Shown: in pieces, positions 8,303-17,354 of the stretch
How the letters are laid out: each line of letters opens with the position of its first letter
Numbering within the stretch: position 1 is the stretch's first letter
NCBI RefSeq assembly: GCF_900112225.1
Contig: NZ_FOLD01000010.1
Location: forward strand, 1-64,000
From: Massilia yuzhufengensis
GTDB taxonomy: Bacteria; Pseudomonadota; Gammaproteobacteria; Burkholderiales; Burkholderiaceae_D
Length of the DNA: 64,000 nucleotides
Direction of reading: 5' to 3'
Position numbers and translations under genes: made by a program
The notes under the pieces: model-generated
The model's input: the letters and a program-made list of their open reading frames with translations, nothing else
Database searches by the model: none
Told to the model about the DNA's origin: nothing

Positions 8303-10300
8303 TTACTTGACCAATCGGTAACGCTGCTCACGGTAGAGTAATGAAGGCAGCATCACATGTGCCATCGCCTTGGTTACTTGCTCTTGCAGCGGCGCGTCGG
8401 TGCTCACCTCCAGCACTCCAGTTCCGCCGTCATACCGCCCCATCAAGGGTGCTTGCCCAGGGCGCAAGATGGTGGCGGAACTATCGTCGAGCCAGGCAAA
8501 GTAGTTGTTGAACTGGATGAGCGCACGTCCTGGCGTTTTGTCATCCCTGACAAGATCCCGGCCAATCATCGGGTGGTTACTCGAAACCCCGAGTAAGGAA
8601 AGCAAAGTAGGACCCAGATCGACCTGGCTCGCGATCGTTCGGATGCGCTTGGGTTGTACATCTGCACCAAGGATCAGCCCGGGAATATGGAATTTCTTAA
8701 TCGGTACCAGTGCGTTGCCATATACCCGGTTGTCATGATCAGCTACGATCAGGAAGACCGTATCCTTCCAGTAGGCCTGCTTCTTGGCTTCCCGGATGAA
8801 TTTTCCGAGCGCGAAATCCGCGTATTTCACTGCATTGTTGACGGTTTGCTTGGGCTTCTCGTACAGCTCGATTTTATTGTCCGGGAACTCAAAGGGTTCG
8901 TGATTCGACGATGTGAAGATCAGGCTGAAAAAGGGCTTGTCCTGCGCATGCAATGATTTAAGGCGCTCGAGGGATTTGTCGAAGAGGTCTTCGTCCGAAG
9001 CGCCCCAGCTCCCGACAAACCGCGGAGACATCTGTGGCAAGTCAACGATTTTCTGGAAGCCGTTGCCAGTAAAGAAGCTGCGCATGTTATCGAAATGTGC
9101 CTCGCCCCCATAAACAAACTCGGTGTGATAGCCTTGTTGGCCCAGACCGGCCGCCAAAGTATAAAAATTTTGCTGCGCAAGCGACAACTTGACAACGCTG
9201 CGCGCGGGGGTCGGGGGATAGCCTGCGATAACCGCTTCGATCCCGCGAACTGAGCGTGTTCCTGTCGCGTAAAGCTGTTCGAACCACCATCCTTCACCTT
9301 TGAGTTTCTCAAGCTCAGGCGTTACAGGCAAGCCGCCCAGCGACTCGACAAACGTGGCGCCAAGACTCTCTTGTAAAACAATGACAAGGTTCAGGGGACG
9401 GTCGCGTTTGATTGCGGCGTCTTGCCGGTGGAGCGTAGGAATATCCTTGTTTGGGAAGACATGGTCGCGTAGCCACGGCGCGGCTTTCACTTCGGCCAGT
9501 ACCTGGCTCGGCGGGATACTGCCGTAAATTTCAGACGAGTTCGCCTCCTTGCGCAATGAGTTAATGGCGTCGAGAACGGACCATCCCGAGTTGATGATCA
9601 GGGAATTGACCATCGAATCGCCGGTCAAGGCGAACAGGGCAGGGTTGGCAGGACGATGACCAGTGGTCGAGCGAACCTGCGCAAATACCAGCAGGCAGAT
9701 TAGCGGCCAAGTCAGCAGCAAGGTACGGGCCCGCCAGAACTGCATTCCCGAGGCCGCACGCCTGAAGATATAGAAGAACAGGACGGTCAAGACGACCGTG
9801 GCGCCAATGCCGAGTATCACAGCTGTGCGAAATCCATTCCACAGGGTGGCAAAGACTTCGCGTGGATAGGATAGATATTCGACGAAGAGGCGATTCGGCC
9901 TCACGTCGTACTGCATGATGAATTGCGGGGACGACATTTCCATGAATACGATGAACATCAGTGCGAACGTCGCCCAGCTACTTGTGAACCATTTCCAGAT
10001 TGATGCGCGTGAAGGATGCGCGAGCACCGGCGCCAACAACAGCGGAATTGCAATGAAATAGCCCAGCAAAATCAGGTCGGCCCGAGCTCCCTGAAGCAGG
10101 ATCTCGCTCGGAATGCCGGTTTGTCGTACACGGTCCCATTGCCACACCATCATCGAAAGGCGGGAAAACGAGAGCAAGAACATGCCGAACAGTGACATTT
10201 GCAGGATAGTGACATATGGCCCGGCCCAAGAGGTCAGATGTGCCAGTCTCACAGCGGCTGCGTGAAGCAACACGCGAGGATGGGTATTGGATTTATTCAT
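8303..10300 (-). CDS. LtaS-like sulfatase-fold phosphoglycerol transferase-type membrane enzyme
   Basis: The 665-residue protein has about five N-terminal membrane helices and a periplasmic sulfatase-fold domain. The catalytic pattern of the LtaS/OpgB group is present: a metal-binding Glu in VIVLQESLGATF, the nucleophilic Thr in TGTRSVRGIEA, and the Asp/His pair in IVADHDNRVYG. Relatives move phosphoglycerol from phosphatidylglycerol to a glycan or lipid; the acceptor here is unknown. I chose the ATG at 10300 (MNKSNTHPR) because a longer frame would run into gmhA. The gene follows gmhA by 76 bases on the same strand, so it probably belongs to the czcD-gmhA unit. Such a reaction releases diacylglycerol, the substrate of the nearby DgkA. 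Confidence 0.82.
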   Translation of the reverse strand: MNKSNTHPRVLLHAAAVRLAHLTSWAGPYVTILQMSLFGMFLLSFSRLSMMVWQWDRVRQTGIPSEILLQGARADLILLGYFIAIPLLLAPVLAHPSRASIWKWFTSSWATFALMFIVFMEMSSPQFIMQYDVRPNRLFVEYLSYPREVFATLWNGFRTAVILGIGATVVLTVLFFYIFRRAASGMQFWRARTLLLTWPLICLLVFAQVRSTTGHRPANPALFALTGDSMVNSLIINSGWSVLDAINSLRKEANSSEIYGSIPPSQVLAEVKAAPWLRDHVFPNKDIPTLHRQDAAIKRDRPLNLVIVLQESLGATFVESLGGLPVTPELEKLKGEGWWFEQLYATGTRSVRGIEAVIAGYPPTPARSVVKLSLAQQNFYTLAAGLGQQGYHTEFVYGGEAHFDNMRSFFTGNGFQKIVDLPQMSPRFVGSWGASDEDLFDKSLERLKSLHAQDKPFFSLIFTSSNHEPFEFPDNKIELYEKPKQTVNNAVKYADFALGKFIREAKKQAYWKDTVFLIVADHDNRVYGNALVPIKKFHIPGLILGADVQPKRIRTIASQVDLGPTLLSLLGVSSNHPMIGRDLVRDDKTPGRALIQFNNYFAWLDDSSATILRPGQAPLMGRYDGGTGVLEVSTDAPLQEQVTKAMAHVMLPSLLYREQRYRLVK

Positions 10301-10376
10301 GATGCTATCAGTTTGGACAAGGGGATCCCGAGCAGAAGGATCCGAATGTAATTTGAAGGAGGTTGAATGAACTAAC

Positions 10377-10973
10377 TTAGCCTGGCTGTCCATAATTCGA
10401 AGGCTGGAGTGCCCGCTCGACCAGCTCGATAAGAATATGGATGACTTTGATGTGAAGTTCCTGGACACGGTCGGCATAACGCCCGCCTTCAGTGCAGATG
10501 CAAATGTCCGCATGCCGCTCGAGTTCGGAGCCTGCCCGGCCAGTCATGCCAATCACTTTTATACCTTTGGCATGTGCGGCCTCGCTTGCTGCTATAACCG
10601 AGCGGCTGCTGCCGCTCGTGCTGATCGCAAACAGCACATCGCCGGCCGAGCCGTTTCCTTGTACGAACCGCGCGAATACCTGGTCGTAACCATAATCGTT
10701 GGCGACGCAGCTGATATAACTAGGGTCGCTGATGGCGACTGCAGCCATGGCAGGGCGGTCGTCCCTGAAACGCCCCGACAGCTCTTCCGCCAAGTGCATA
10801 GCGTCGCACATCGAGCCTCCGTTCCCGCAAGAAATGATGCGATGACCGTTCTGCAATGCGTGGATCAGACAGCCAGCTGCTGCTTCAATATGTCCCAGCT
10901 GCAGGTCGTTGCTGATTAAGCTGTCGAGTGCATCCCGGGCTTGGACCAGGTTCGCCTTGATATGATCAATCAT
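10377..10973 (-). CDS. gmhA: Phosphoheptose isomerase (SIS domain)
   Basis: The 198-residue protein matches D-sedoheptulose-7-phosphate isomerase, the first step of ADP-heptose synthesis for the LPS inner core. The SIS fold motifs SCGNGGSMCDAMHLAEELSGRF (about residues 47-68) and STSGSSRSVIAA (about 114-125) are intact, and the length is that of GmhA. The ATG at 10973 overlaps the czcD stop in an ATGA, so the two genes are translationally coupled. Its position between a metal exporter and an envelope enzyme suggests a metal-linked LPS role rather than the housekeeping copy; this is inference. Confidence 0.88.
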   Translation of the reverse strand: MIDHIKANLVQARDALDSLISNDLQLGHIEAAAGCLIHALQNGHRIISCGNGGSMCDAMHLAEELSGRFRDDRPAMAAVAISDPSYISCVANDYGYDQVFARFVQGNGSAGDVLFAISTSGSSRSVIAASEAAHAKGIKVIGMTGRAGSELERHADICICTEGGRYADRVQELHIKVIHILIELVERALQPSNYGQPG

Positions 10974-11920
10974 TGACGTTCTCCTTCGTGGCTGTGGCCC
11001 CCAGGCGTGGTCGCAGGACCGAAAGAGTGTTCCTCGAACGATTGTTCGCACGGTACCGACTCGATCTGAATCGTGCTGTGGTGAATGTCGTATTTGTTTG
11101 CGACGAGCTCGCGGATAGTCAATAGAAGCGCCTGCGAATCGGCAACTTCTCCATCTTGTACAATGTGTGCCGTCAAGCTGGATTTGCCGCTCGTGATTGA
11201 CCAAACATGCAGGTCGTGCACACTGGCCACGCCCGGGATCCGTGACAGCGCTTCTTTTACCTCGTCAAGGCCGAGCCCCTCGGGAACACCTTCGAGCAGC
11301 ACGTTCATGCTGGCCGTAAGCAGTGTCCAGGTGCGAGGCAGCACCCACAACCCGATGCCGACAGCGATTGCCGAATCTACCCAGCTCCATCCGGTGTAAC
11401 GGATCACAAGGGCTCCAATGATGACGCCGATAGAGCCGAGCATGTCACTCCATACCTCTAGGTAGGCGCCTTTGACGTTGAGGCTGGCATCCTTGCCACT
11501 CGAAAGCAGCCGCATGCTGATGAGGTTAACGACGAGGCCGAAGGCAGCAACCAAAAGCATTGTTCCAGACTGGATTTCGGGCGGGTTGTTCAAGCGTTGA
11601 TAAGCTTCGTACAGAATGTAGATCGCCACCAGGAATAGCAGAATGGCATTGAAGGCTGCGGCCAGAATTTCGAAACGGTAGTAGCCAAAGGTGCGCTGAC
11701 TATCAGCGGGCCGCTTGCCGATGCGGATTGCGGCCAGTGATACGGCCAGTGCCGCGCTATCGGTGAACATGTGGGCAGCGTCCGAGATCAGGGCGAGACT
11801 GTTGGTGAGAATGCCGCCGATGATTTCTGCAACCAGAAATGTTGTGGTAAGGACAAGCGCGATCCAGAGAGGCCGTTCGTTTTGACCCTGTTGTGCTGCA
11901 TGAGAATGTCCTGAACCCAT
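10970..11920 (-). CDS. czcD: CDF-family Zn2+/Co2+/Cd2+ exporter CzcD
   Basis: The 316-residue protein exchanges cytoplasmic divalent metal for protons. It starts MGSGHSHAAQQ, with six membrane helices. The metal-site helices read LALISDAAHMFTDSAALAVSL and EVWSDMLGSIGV, followed by a cytoplasmic ferredoxin-like domain with VHDLHVWSITSGK and a His-rich tail (GGHSHEGERQ). Its length equals that of Cupriavidus CzcD. Of two adjacent ATGs I prefer 11920, which is 5 bases after AGGAG. Downstream it is coupled to gmhA by an ATGA overlap, and a small membrane-protein gene lies just upstream. Confidence 0.93.
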   Translation of the reverse strand: MGSGHSHAAQQGQNERPLWIALVLTTTFLVAEIIGGILTNSLALISDAAHMFTDSAALAVSLAAIRIGKRPADSQRTFGYYRFEILAAAFNAILLFLVAIYILYEAYQRLNNPPEIQSGTMLLVAAFGLVVNLISMRLLSSGKDASLNVKGAYLEVWSDMLGSIGVIIGALVIRYTGWSWVDSAIAVGIGLWVLPRTWTLLTASMNVLLEGVPEGLGLDEVKEALSRIPGVASVHDLHVWSITSGKSSLTAHIVQDGEVADSQALLLTIRELVANKYDIHHSTIQIESVPCEQSFEEHSFGPATTPGGHSHEGERQ

Positions 11921-12030
11921 CATCTCTCCTTTTGTATAGTATTTAAGATTGTGCTTCCATGACGACTGGTAGCTCGGCCTGATCAACCACAGCTGCTTCG
12001 TTTTGTCGCTTTGCACTAGAACACCGAGGA

Positions 12031-12216
12031 CTATTTTCGCTTTCTCCTGGTTTTAATGCTTTTGTGGGTTTTCGTCTTGGCAGGATTGTTTCGATCCTTA
12101 TATTTCAGCCAACTTAAGAACAGCATGATCACTGCGAACAGGACCAGAGTTCCAATTCCAAACATTGTGATGAGGTGGACGTGGGCCGTGTCGGCAGTCT
12201 GTTGCTCAACATTCAT
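12031..12216 (-). CDS. Small single-pass membrane protein of unknown function
   Basis: The 61-residue protein has one strong hydrophobic helix (about residues 15-36, ITMFGIGTLVLFAVIMLFL) and a very basic tail rich in Lys/Arg. An excellent ribosome binding site (GGAGGAG) lies 5 bases before the ATG at 12216, which supports real translation. It sits 110 bases upstream of czcD on the same strand and may be its leader gene. I do not recognise the family. Confidence 0.7.
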   Translation of the reverse strand: MNVEQQTADTAHVHLITMFGIGTLVLFAVIMLFLSWLKYKDRNNPAKTKTHKSIKTRRKRK

Positions 12217-12235
12217 TTATCTCCTCCATCGAATA

Positions 12236-12891
12236 TCGATCAGTAACGTACTTGTGTCACCCAATCAGTCCAGCAGCGTTCTCAGACAAAGCACGGTACG
12301 CACGCAAGGCAACAGCGCTAGAACGCGTCCAGCGAGTGGGTGCAGCTTTGACGTACCACTTTGTGGTGCAACACGGGCGATACAGCGCGCACTGCCGTCG
12401 GCGCTGCCGAGAACCGCGCATCAGCTCTGCTAGCGTAAGCGGACCGGCACGCCGGAAAGCCTGTGGTCGTCGCAGCAACTGCCTCAGGTGCTACAAAGCC
12501 GTCGATCTACGCACCGTTTAGCAGTTCGGGATGAAAAAGGCCGTGTGTTCCTATGGCAGTAACTTAGATGGACACTGCCACGCAACTGATCTGAGGAAAA
12601 GTTGCGTCACCGAGGACATCGCGTCAGTAGATCTGAATCTGTGCTGATCGTCAGGCTCCACTTTGATCATTCGGCTAAATTCAATAGTGACAACACGATT
12701 TACACTTAAGGCAATCAGGGCGACGCGTTCAAGTACGATTCCCCGGGTCACGAAAGTTACAAAGGGAATCCCATGCGCGACAAGATCAAGCCTGACAAGT
12801 CGAACGATGCTGCGAGCGAGCCTCGTTCGATTGTCCAGACGCATGTTGTCTCCATGGCTGGGCCGCAAGAAGTTCTCGTAGCCCAGTATAC
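12236..12891. other. Intergenic stretch between czcA and the czcD unit
   Basis: About 650 bases with no supported gene. A 105-codon minus frame (12551-12868) is possible but has no ribosome binding site or recognised domain. The czcD-unit promoter should lie near 12240-12300. Confidence 0.5.
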
Positions 12892-15800
12892 TTAATGGAC
12901 GAGCGCCTTCTCCTGCGGCACCGGCACTTCGTCGCTGTCTTTGCGATGAGCAAGCCGATAGAGAAGGGGAAGCACAAGCAGCGTTAGCGCCGTCGAGGAA
13001 AGGATACCCCCGATGACAACGGTTGCCAGCGGACGCTGTACCTCGGCGCCGGTGCCGGTTGCGATGGCCATCGGTACAAAGCCCAGCGATGCCACCAAGG
13101 CGGTCATAAGAACTGGCCGGAGCCGTGTCAACGCCCCGTGCGTGATTGCCCGGTCCAGTCCCATGCCTTCCTCACGCAGGGTGCGAATATAGGAAATCAT
13201 CACCAGCCCATTCAGGACCGCCACGCCTGAGAGTGCGATGAAACCGACCGCGGCCGATATTGACATCGGAATGCCGCGCAGCGCGAGGGCGATGACACCG
13301 CCAGTCAGGGCGAACGGAATCCCCGTGAACACGAGCAAGCCGTCTTTGACGTTGTTGAACATCATGAAGAGCAGCGTGAACACGATGAACAGCGCGAGTG
13401 GTACTACCACCTGCAGGCGCGCGGTTGCCGACTCTAGCTGCTGGAAGGTGCCTCCCCAACTCGTCCAGTATCCTGGCGGCACCTGGACTTCCTTGGCGAT
13501 CGCAGCTGCGGCTTCGGGCACGAAGGTGCCAATATCACGCCCGCGTACGTTGGCGCTCACAACAATGCGCCGCTTGCCGTTTTCCCGACTGATCTGATTT
13601 GGTCCCGGTGCAAATTCAAGCGTCGCCACTTCGCCCAAAGGAATGTAGGACGTCGGGCTCCCCTCCTTGACAGGCAGTGGGACAGGAAGCTGCCTGAGCG
13701 CGTCCAGATCGGCCCTCAACGTTTCAGGCAGGCGGACCACGATATCGAAGCGGCGGTCGCCTTCGAACATGGTACCGGCCTCGCGCCCCCCGGTTGCAAT
13801 GGCGAGTGCTTCCTGAACGGCGCCGATGTTCAGGCCATAGCGCGCCGTTTTCTCGCGGTCGATGTTTACGGTCAGCATCGGCAGGCCGCCCGTCTGCTCG
13901 ACCTTCACCTCCGCTGCGCCGGGGATGCGCTGAAGTACCTCGGCAATTTCCTGGCCTGTCGAAGCAAGCACCTCCATATCGTCGCCGAAGACCTTGACGG
14001 CAACGTCGCTGCGCACGCCAGAAATTAGTTCATTAAAACGTAACTGGATGGGCTGCGAAAATTCGTAGGCGTTGCCTGCGTATTTTTCGGACTCTTCCTG
14101 GATCGCTGTGACCAGCTCCGCCCGACTCTTCTTTGGCGTTGGCCAGTCCGATTCGGGCTTGAGCATGATGTAGCCATCAGAGATATTTGGCGGCATTGGA
14201 TCCGACGCGATCTCCGCAGTACCGGTCCTGGCGAACACCCGGTCGATCTCGGGGAACTTTGCCTTCAGCCCGGCTTCGATCTTCTTCTGCATTTCTACGG
14301 ATTGGCTCAAGCTGGTTCCTGGAATTCGCAGGGCCTGAATCGCGAGGTCGCCTTCGTTCAGGCTCGGGATGAATTCACTACCAAGGCGCGTCACCAGGAG
14401 TCCCGACAGGAGGACCAGGACGGTTGCGCTAGTGATGACCAGTGCGGCATTGCGCATCACCTTCTCGAGCATCGGTGCATAGGCGCGTTTGGCCAGGCCC
14501 ATGATCCTGTTTTCCTTCTCCGTAACGCGTTTGCCGATGAACAGGGCAACTGCAGCCGGAATGAAGGTGATCGACAGGATCATCGCTCCGACCAGTGCCG
14601 CAACAACGGCGAACGCCATCGGATGGAACATTTTGCCTTCAACGCCAGAGAGCGCGAAGATCGGCAGGTAGACAACCATGATGATGAGCTGACCAAAGAG
14701 CAGGGGACGCCGTGCTTCCTTGGCAGCCGCGAACACTTCATGGAAGCGCTCAGTCAGAGTGAGATCCCGCTTATGGTGTTCCTGAGCGTGCGCTAGTCGC
14801 CGGACGCAGTTTTCAACGATGACAACGGCCCCGTCGATGATGATGCCAAAGTCGAGCGCACCCAGGCTCATCAAATTGGCGCTGACTTTATAGGTCACCA
14901 TGCCCGTAAAGGTGAAAAGCATCGCCAACGGGATAACCATTGCAGTAATGATTGCAGCCCGGATATTCCCCAGGAACAGAAATAGAATGACGATTACAAG
15001 GATTGCGCCTTCGAGAAGATTTTTCTTTACCGTATTGATCGCCTTGTCGACGAGTACTGTACGGTCGTAGACCGGGACGGCCTTAACACCTTTCGGTAGC
15101 GAGCGATTGACATCGACCATCTTGGTAGCCACCGCCTGGGACACTGCACGGCTGTTTTCGCCAATGAGCATGAATACCGTTCCCAGCACGACCTCGCGGC
15201 CGTTCTCGGTCGCCGCGCCGGTACGCAGCTCACGGCCGATATCGACGGTGGCGACATCACGTACACGGATCGGGACGCCATCGACGTTGCTGAGGATGCT
15301 ATTGCGGATATCGTCGAGGGTGCGTACCTGGCCCGGCGCCCTGATCAGGAACTGCTCGCCGCGGCGTTCGATATAGCCGGCGCCGACGTTGTTGTTGTTC
15401 TGATCGATCGAGCTGACAACGTCGGATAGCGACAGGCCATAGGAACTGAGTTTGGCTGGATCAGGCGCGATCAGGTATTCCTTGGCGAAGCCGCCAATCG
15501 AGTTGATTTCGGTGACTCCGGCAACCTGGCGCAACTGGGGCTTGATGATCCAGTCCTGTATCTCACGCAGGTCGGTCGGCGTGTAGGGGCTGCCATCGGG
15601 CTTCTTCGCACCGGGTTCGCTCTCTACCGTCCACAGGTAGATCTCGCCCAGGCCTGTGGAGATCGGCCCCATCATTGGGACAACTCCGCCAGGCAGGTTT
15701 TCCCTCGCCTCCTGTATCCTCTGGTTGACAAGCTGGCGGGCAAAATAGATGTCTGTCCCGTCTTTGAAAATAACAGTGACCTGCGACAGGCCGTAGCGCG

Positions 15801-16056
15801 ACAGCGAGCGGGTTTCCTCCAGACCAGGCAGGCCGGCCATGACCGTCTCGATCGGGAAGGTGACGCGTTGCTCCACTTCGAGCGGCGAATAGCCAGCCGC
15901 CGACGTGTTAATCTGGACCTGGACGTTGGTAATGTCAGGAACTGCGTCGATCGGCAGCTTCTGGTAGTTGTAGATGCCGACAGCAGCCATCGCGATGACA
16001 GCTAGCATAACGAGCCATCGGTGTTCGATGGCAAAGCGGATTATTCGTTCAAACAT
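12892..16056 (-). CDS. czcA: Heavy-metal RND efflux pump CzcA (Zn/Co/Cd type)
   Basis: The 1054-residue inner-membrane proton/metal antiporter forms the pump of the CzcCBA trans-envelope complex. Length, twelve expected membrane helices and two large periplasmic loops fit the HME-RND family. The transmembrane helix 4 signature reads LDFGIIIDGAVVIVENCVRRL (about residue 400), with the Asp-Asp-Glu pattern of group HME1, which transports Zn2+, Co2+ and Cd2+. The C terminus (DSDEVPVPQEKALVH) is short. The start at 16056 follows czcB by 14 bases. No frameshift or stop is seen. Confidence 0.96.
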   Translation of the reverse strand: MFERIIRFAIEHRWLVMLAVIAMAAVGIYNYQKLPIDAVPDITNVQVQINTSAAGYSPLEVEQRVTFPIETVMAGLPGLEETRSLSRYGLSQVTVIFKDGTDIYFARQLVNQRIQEARENLPGGVVPMMGPISTGLGEIYLWTVESEPGAKKPDGSPYTPTDLREIQDWIIKPQLRQVAGVTEINSIGGFAKEYLIAPDPAKLSSYGLSLSDVVSSIDQNNNNVGAGYIERRGEQFLIRAPGQVRTLDDIRNSILSNVDGVPIRVRDVATVDIGRELRTGAATENGREVVLGTVFMLIGENSRAVSQAVATKMVDVNRSLPKGVKAVPVYDRTVLVDKAINTVKKNLLEGAILVIVILFLFLGNIRAAIITAMVIPLAMLFTFTGMVTYKVSANLMSLGALDFGIIIDGAVVIVENCVRRLAHAQEHHKRDLTLTERFHEVFAAAKEARRPLLFGQLIIMVVYLPIFALSGVEGKMFHPMAFAVVAALVGAMILSITFIPAAVALFIGKRVTEKENRIMGLAKRAYAPMLEKVMRNAALVITSATVLVLLSGLLVTRLGSEFIPSLNEGDLAIQALRIPGTSLSQSVEMQKKIEAGLKAKFPEIDRVFARTGTAEIASDPMPPNISDGYIMLKPESDWPTPKKSRAELVTAIQEESEKYAGNAYEFSQPIQLRFNELISGVRSDVAVKVFGDDMEVLASTGQEIAEVLQRIPGAAEVKVEQTGGLPMLTVNIDREKTARYGLNIGAVQEALAIATGGREAGTMFEGDRRFDIVVRLPETLRADLDALRQLPVPLPVKEGSPTSYIPLGEVATLEFAPGPNQISRENGKRRIVVSANVRGRDIGTFVPEAAAAIAKEVQVPPGYWTSWGGTFQQLESATARLQVVVPLALFIVFTLLFMMFNNVKDGLLVFTGIPFALTGGVIALALRGIPMSISAAVGFIALSGVAVLNGLVMISYIRTLREEGMGLDRAITHGALTRLRPVLMTALVASLGFVPMAIATGTGAEVQRPLATVVIGGILSSTALTLLVLPLLYRLAHRKDSDEVPVPQEKALVH

Positions 16057-16070
16057 GTCTGGTTCCTCGT

Positions 16071-17354
16071 TCAGTGTGCGTGCTCGGCACTGCCTTTGCC
16101 TTGCTCGGCCTTCACAACGAAGCTACCCGTTGCAACGTATTCGGCGCCGGCAGTCAAGCCCTGAACGATCTCCACGACCTTGCCGTCGCTCGCTCCCAGA
16201 GTGACTGGCTGCGCCTGGAAGCCTTGCGCCGCCTTGACAAACACCACCGTCTTGCCTTCGATTGTCTGCACGCCATCGGCCTGCACTGTGACGGCGGCCT
16301 CCTTCTTGCCACGTACCACTGACACGTTCACGAACAAGCCCGGCCGCCAGGCGAGGCCCGGGTTATCGACCACGACACGCGCGGTCGCAGTCCTTGTCTG
16401 TTCACCCAGCAGGTTACCCATGTAGCTCACCTTTCCGTTGACTGCTTCGCCACCGGCAGGAGAACGGATGGTCACGCTTTGGCCTACCCGAATCGTTCCC
16501 AAGTCTTTCGGGCTGACGGCAATCCGTACCCACACTTTCGACAGGTCGGACAGGACGAATGCGTTGGCGTCTTCCTTGACCGCCTCGCCTTGGGCTAGGT
16601 GCTTTTCGACCACCACGGCGTTGAACGGCGCGCGTAGTACATAGCGATTCAGGGCATCCGAGCCTAGCCCAGCGCCGAGCGCCGTCAGTTTCGACCGCGC
16701 AGACTGTGCTTCGATCTGGGCCTCGCGGTATTGCTGCTCGGCCTGCAGGTAATCCTGCTGGGCCGAAATCTTGTCCTCCCAAAGCTTCTTCTCGCGTTCA
16801 TACGTCACACGCGCGAGTCCCAGGCGCTTGTCCGCAGCGAGGACAGCGCTGCGCAGTTCAGCGAGCTCCGGGCTCGCAATCTCGGCCAGTGCCTGCCCCT
16901 TCCTGACGTCCTGGCCGAGCGCGGCGGAAACCGATTCGACGACACCGGCGACACGGGGAACCACGTGCGCCGTGCGATCCTCATTGAAGTTCACCTCGCC
17001 AGGCAGGGTCACGGCCGTGTCGACGCTGGCCGCGCCAGCTCTGGCGGTAACGATGCCAGCGCTTTGAATCTGCTGGGGAGTCATCTTGATCAGGCCGGGC
17101 GCGGCGTCAGCATGACCTTCTTCCTTGCCTTCGCCATGAGCCTCTTCCTTACCTTCGCCATGAGTTTCTTTCTCGCCTTCGGCATGTCCCCCTTTTGCAG
17201 CAGTTTTTTCCCTCGTTTCCTCAGCATGTTCCGCTTCGCCCTCGCCGGAAGAGGCATCTTTTTTCCAGAATAGAATGGCAAGCGCAAGAACAATACCTAC
17301 GGCAACAACTGTCAGGATGGAAAAGGCGGACTTTTTGTCTATGTTGAACTTCAT
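16071..17354 (-). CDS. czcB: Periplasmic adaptor CzcB with His-rich N terminus
   Basis: The 427-residue membrane fusion protein links CzcA to CzcC. An N-terminal membrane anchor (about residues 10-30) is followed by a His/Glu/Lys-rich segment (about 35-85) with repeated HGEGKEE units that can bind metal. Barrel-sandwich, alpha-hairpin (RVTYEREKKLWEDKISAQQDY) and beta-barrel regions come next. Its ATG overlaps the czcC stop by 4 bases, showing coupling. The His-rich segment is longer than in many CzcB proteins. Confidence 0.95.
   Translation of the reverse strand: MKFNIDKKSAFSILTVVAVGIVLALAILFWKKDASSGEGEAEHAEETREKTAAKGGHAEGEKETHGEGKEEAHGEGKEEGHADAAPGLIKMTPQQIQSAGIVTARAGAASVDTAVTLPGEVNFNEDRTAHVVPRVAGVVESVSAALGQDVRKGQALAEIASPELAELRSAVLAADKRLGLARVTYEREKKLWEDKISAQQDYLQAEQQYREAQIEAQSARSKLTALGAGLGSDALNRYVLRAPFNAVVVEKHLAQGEAVKEDANAFVLSDLSKVWVRIAVSPKDLGTIRVGQSVTIRSPAGGEAVNGKVSYMGNLLGEQTRTATARVVVDNPGLAWRPGLFVNVSVVRGKKEAAVTVQADGVQTIEGKTVVFVKAAQGFQAQPVTLGASDGKVVEIVQGLTAGAEYVATGSFVVKAEQGKGSAEHAH
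17118..17190 (-). repeat. In-frame repeat encoding HGEGKEE units in CzcB
   Basis: Related units of about 24 bases containing CTTCGCCATGAG encode successive Gly-Glu-Gly-Lys-Glu-(Glu/Thr)-His segments. Such in-frame repeats can expand or shrink without breaking the gene. Confidence 0.65.

Noticed and set aside
12551..12868. 105-codon minus frame between the czcD unit and czcA, considered as a CzcE-like gene
   Set aside because: No signal peptide, ribosome binding site or convincing CzcE motif; left as unassigned intergenic DNA.
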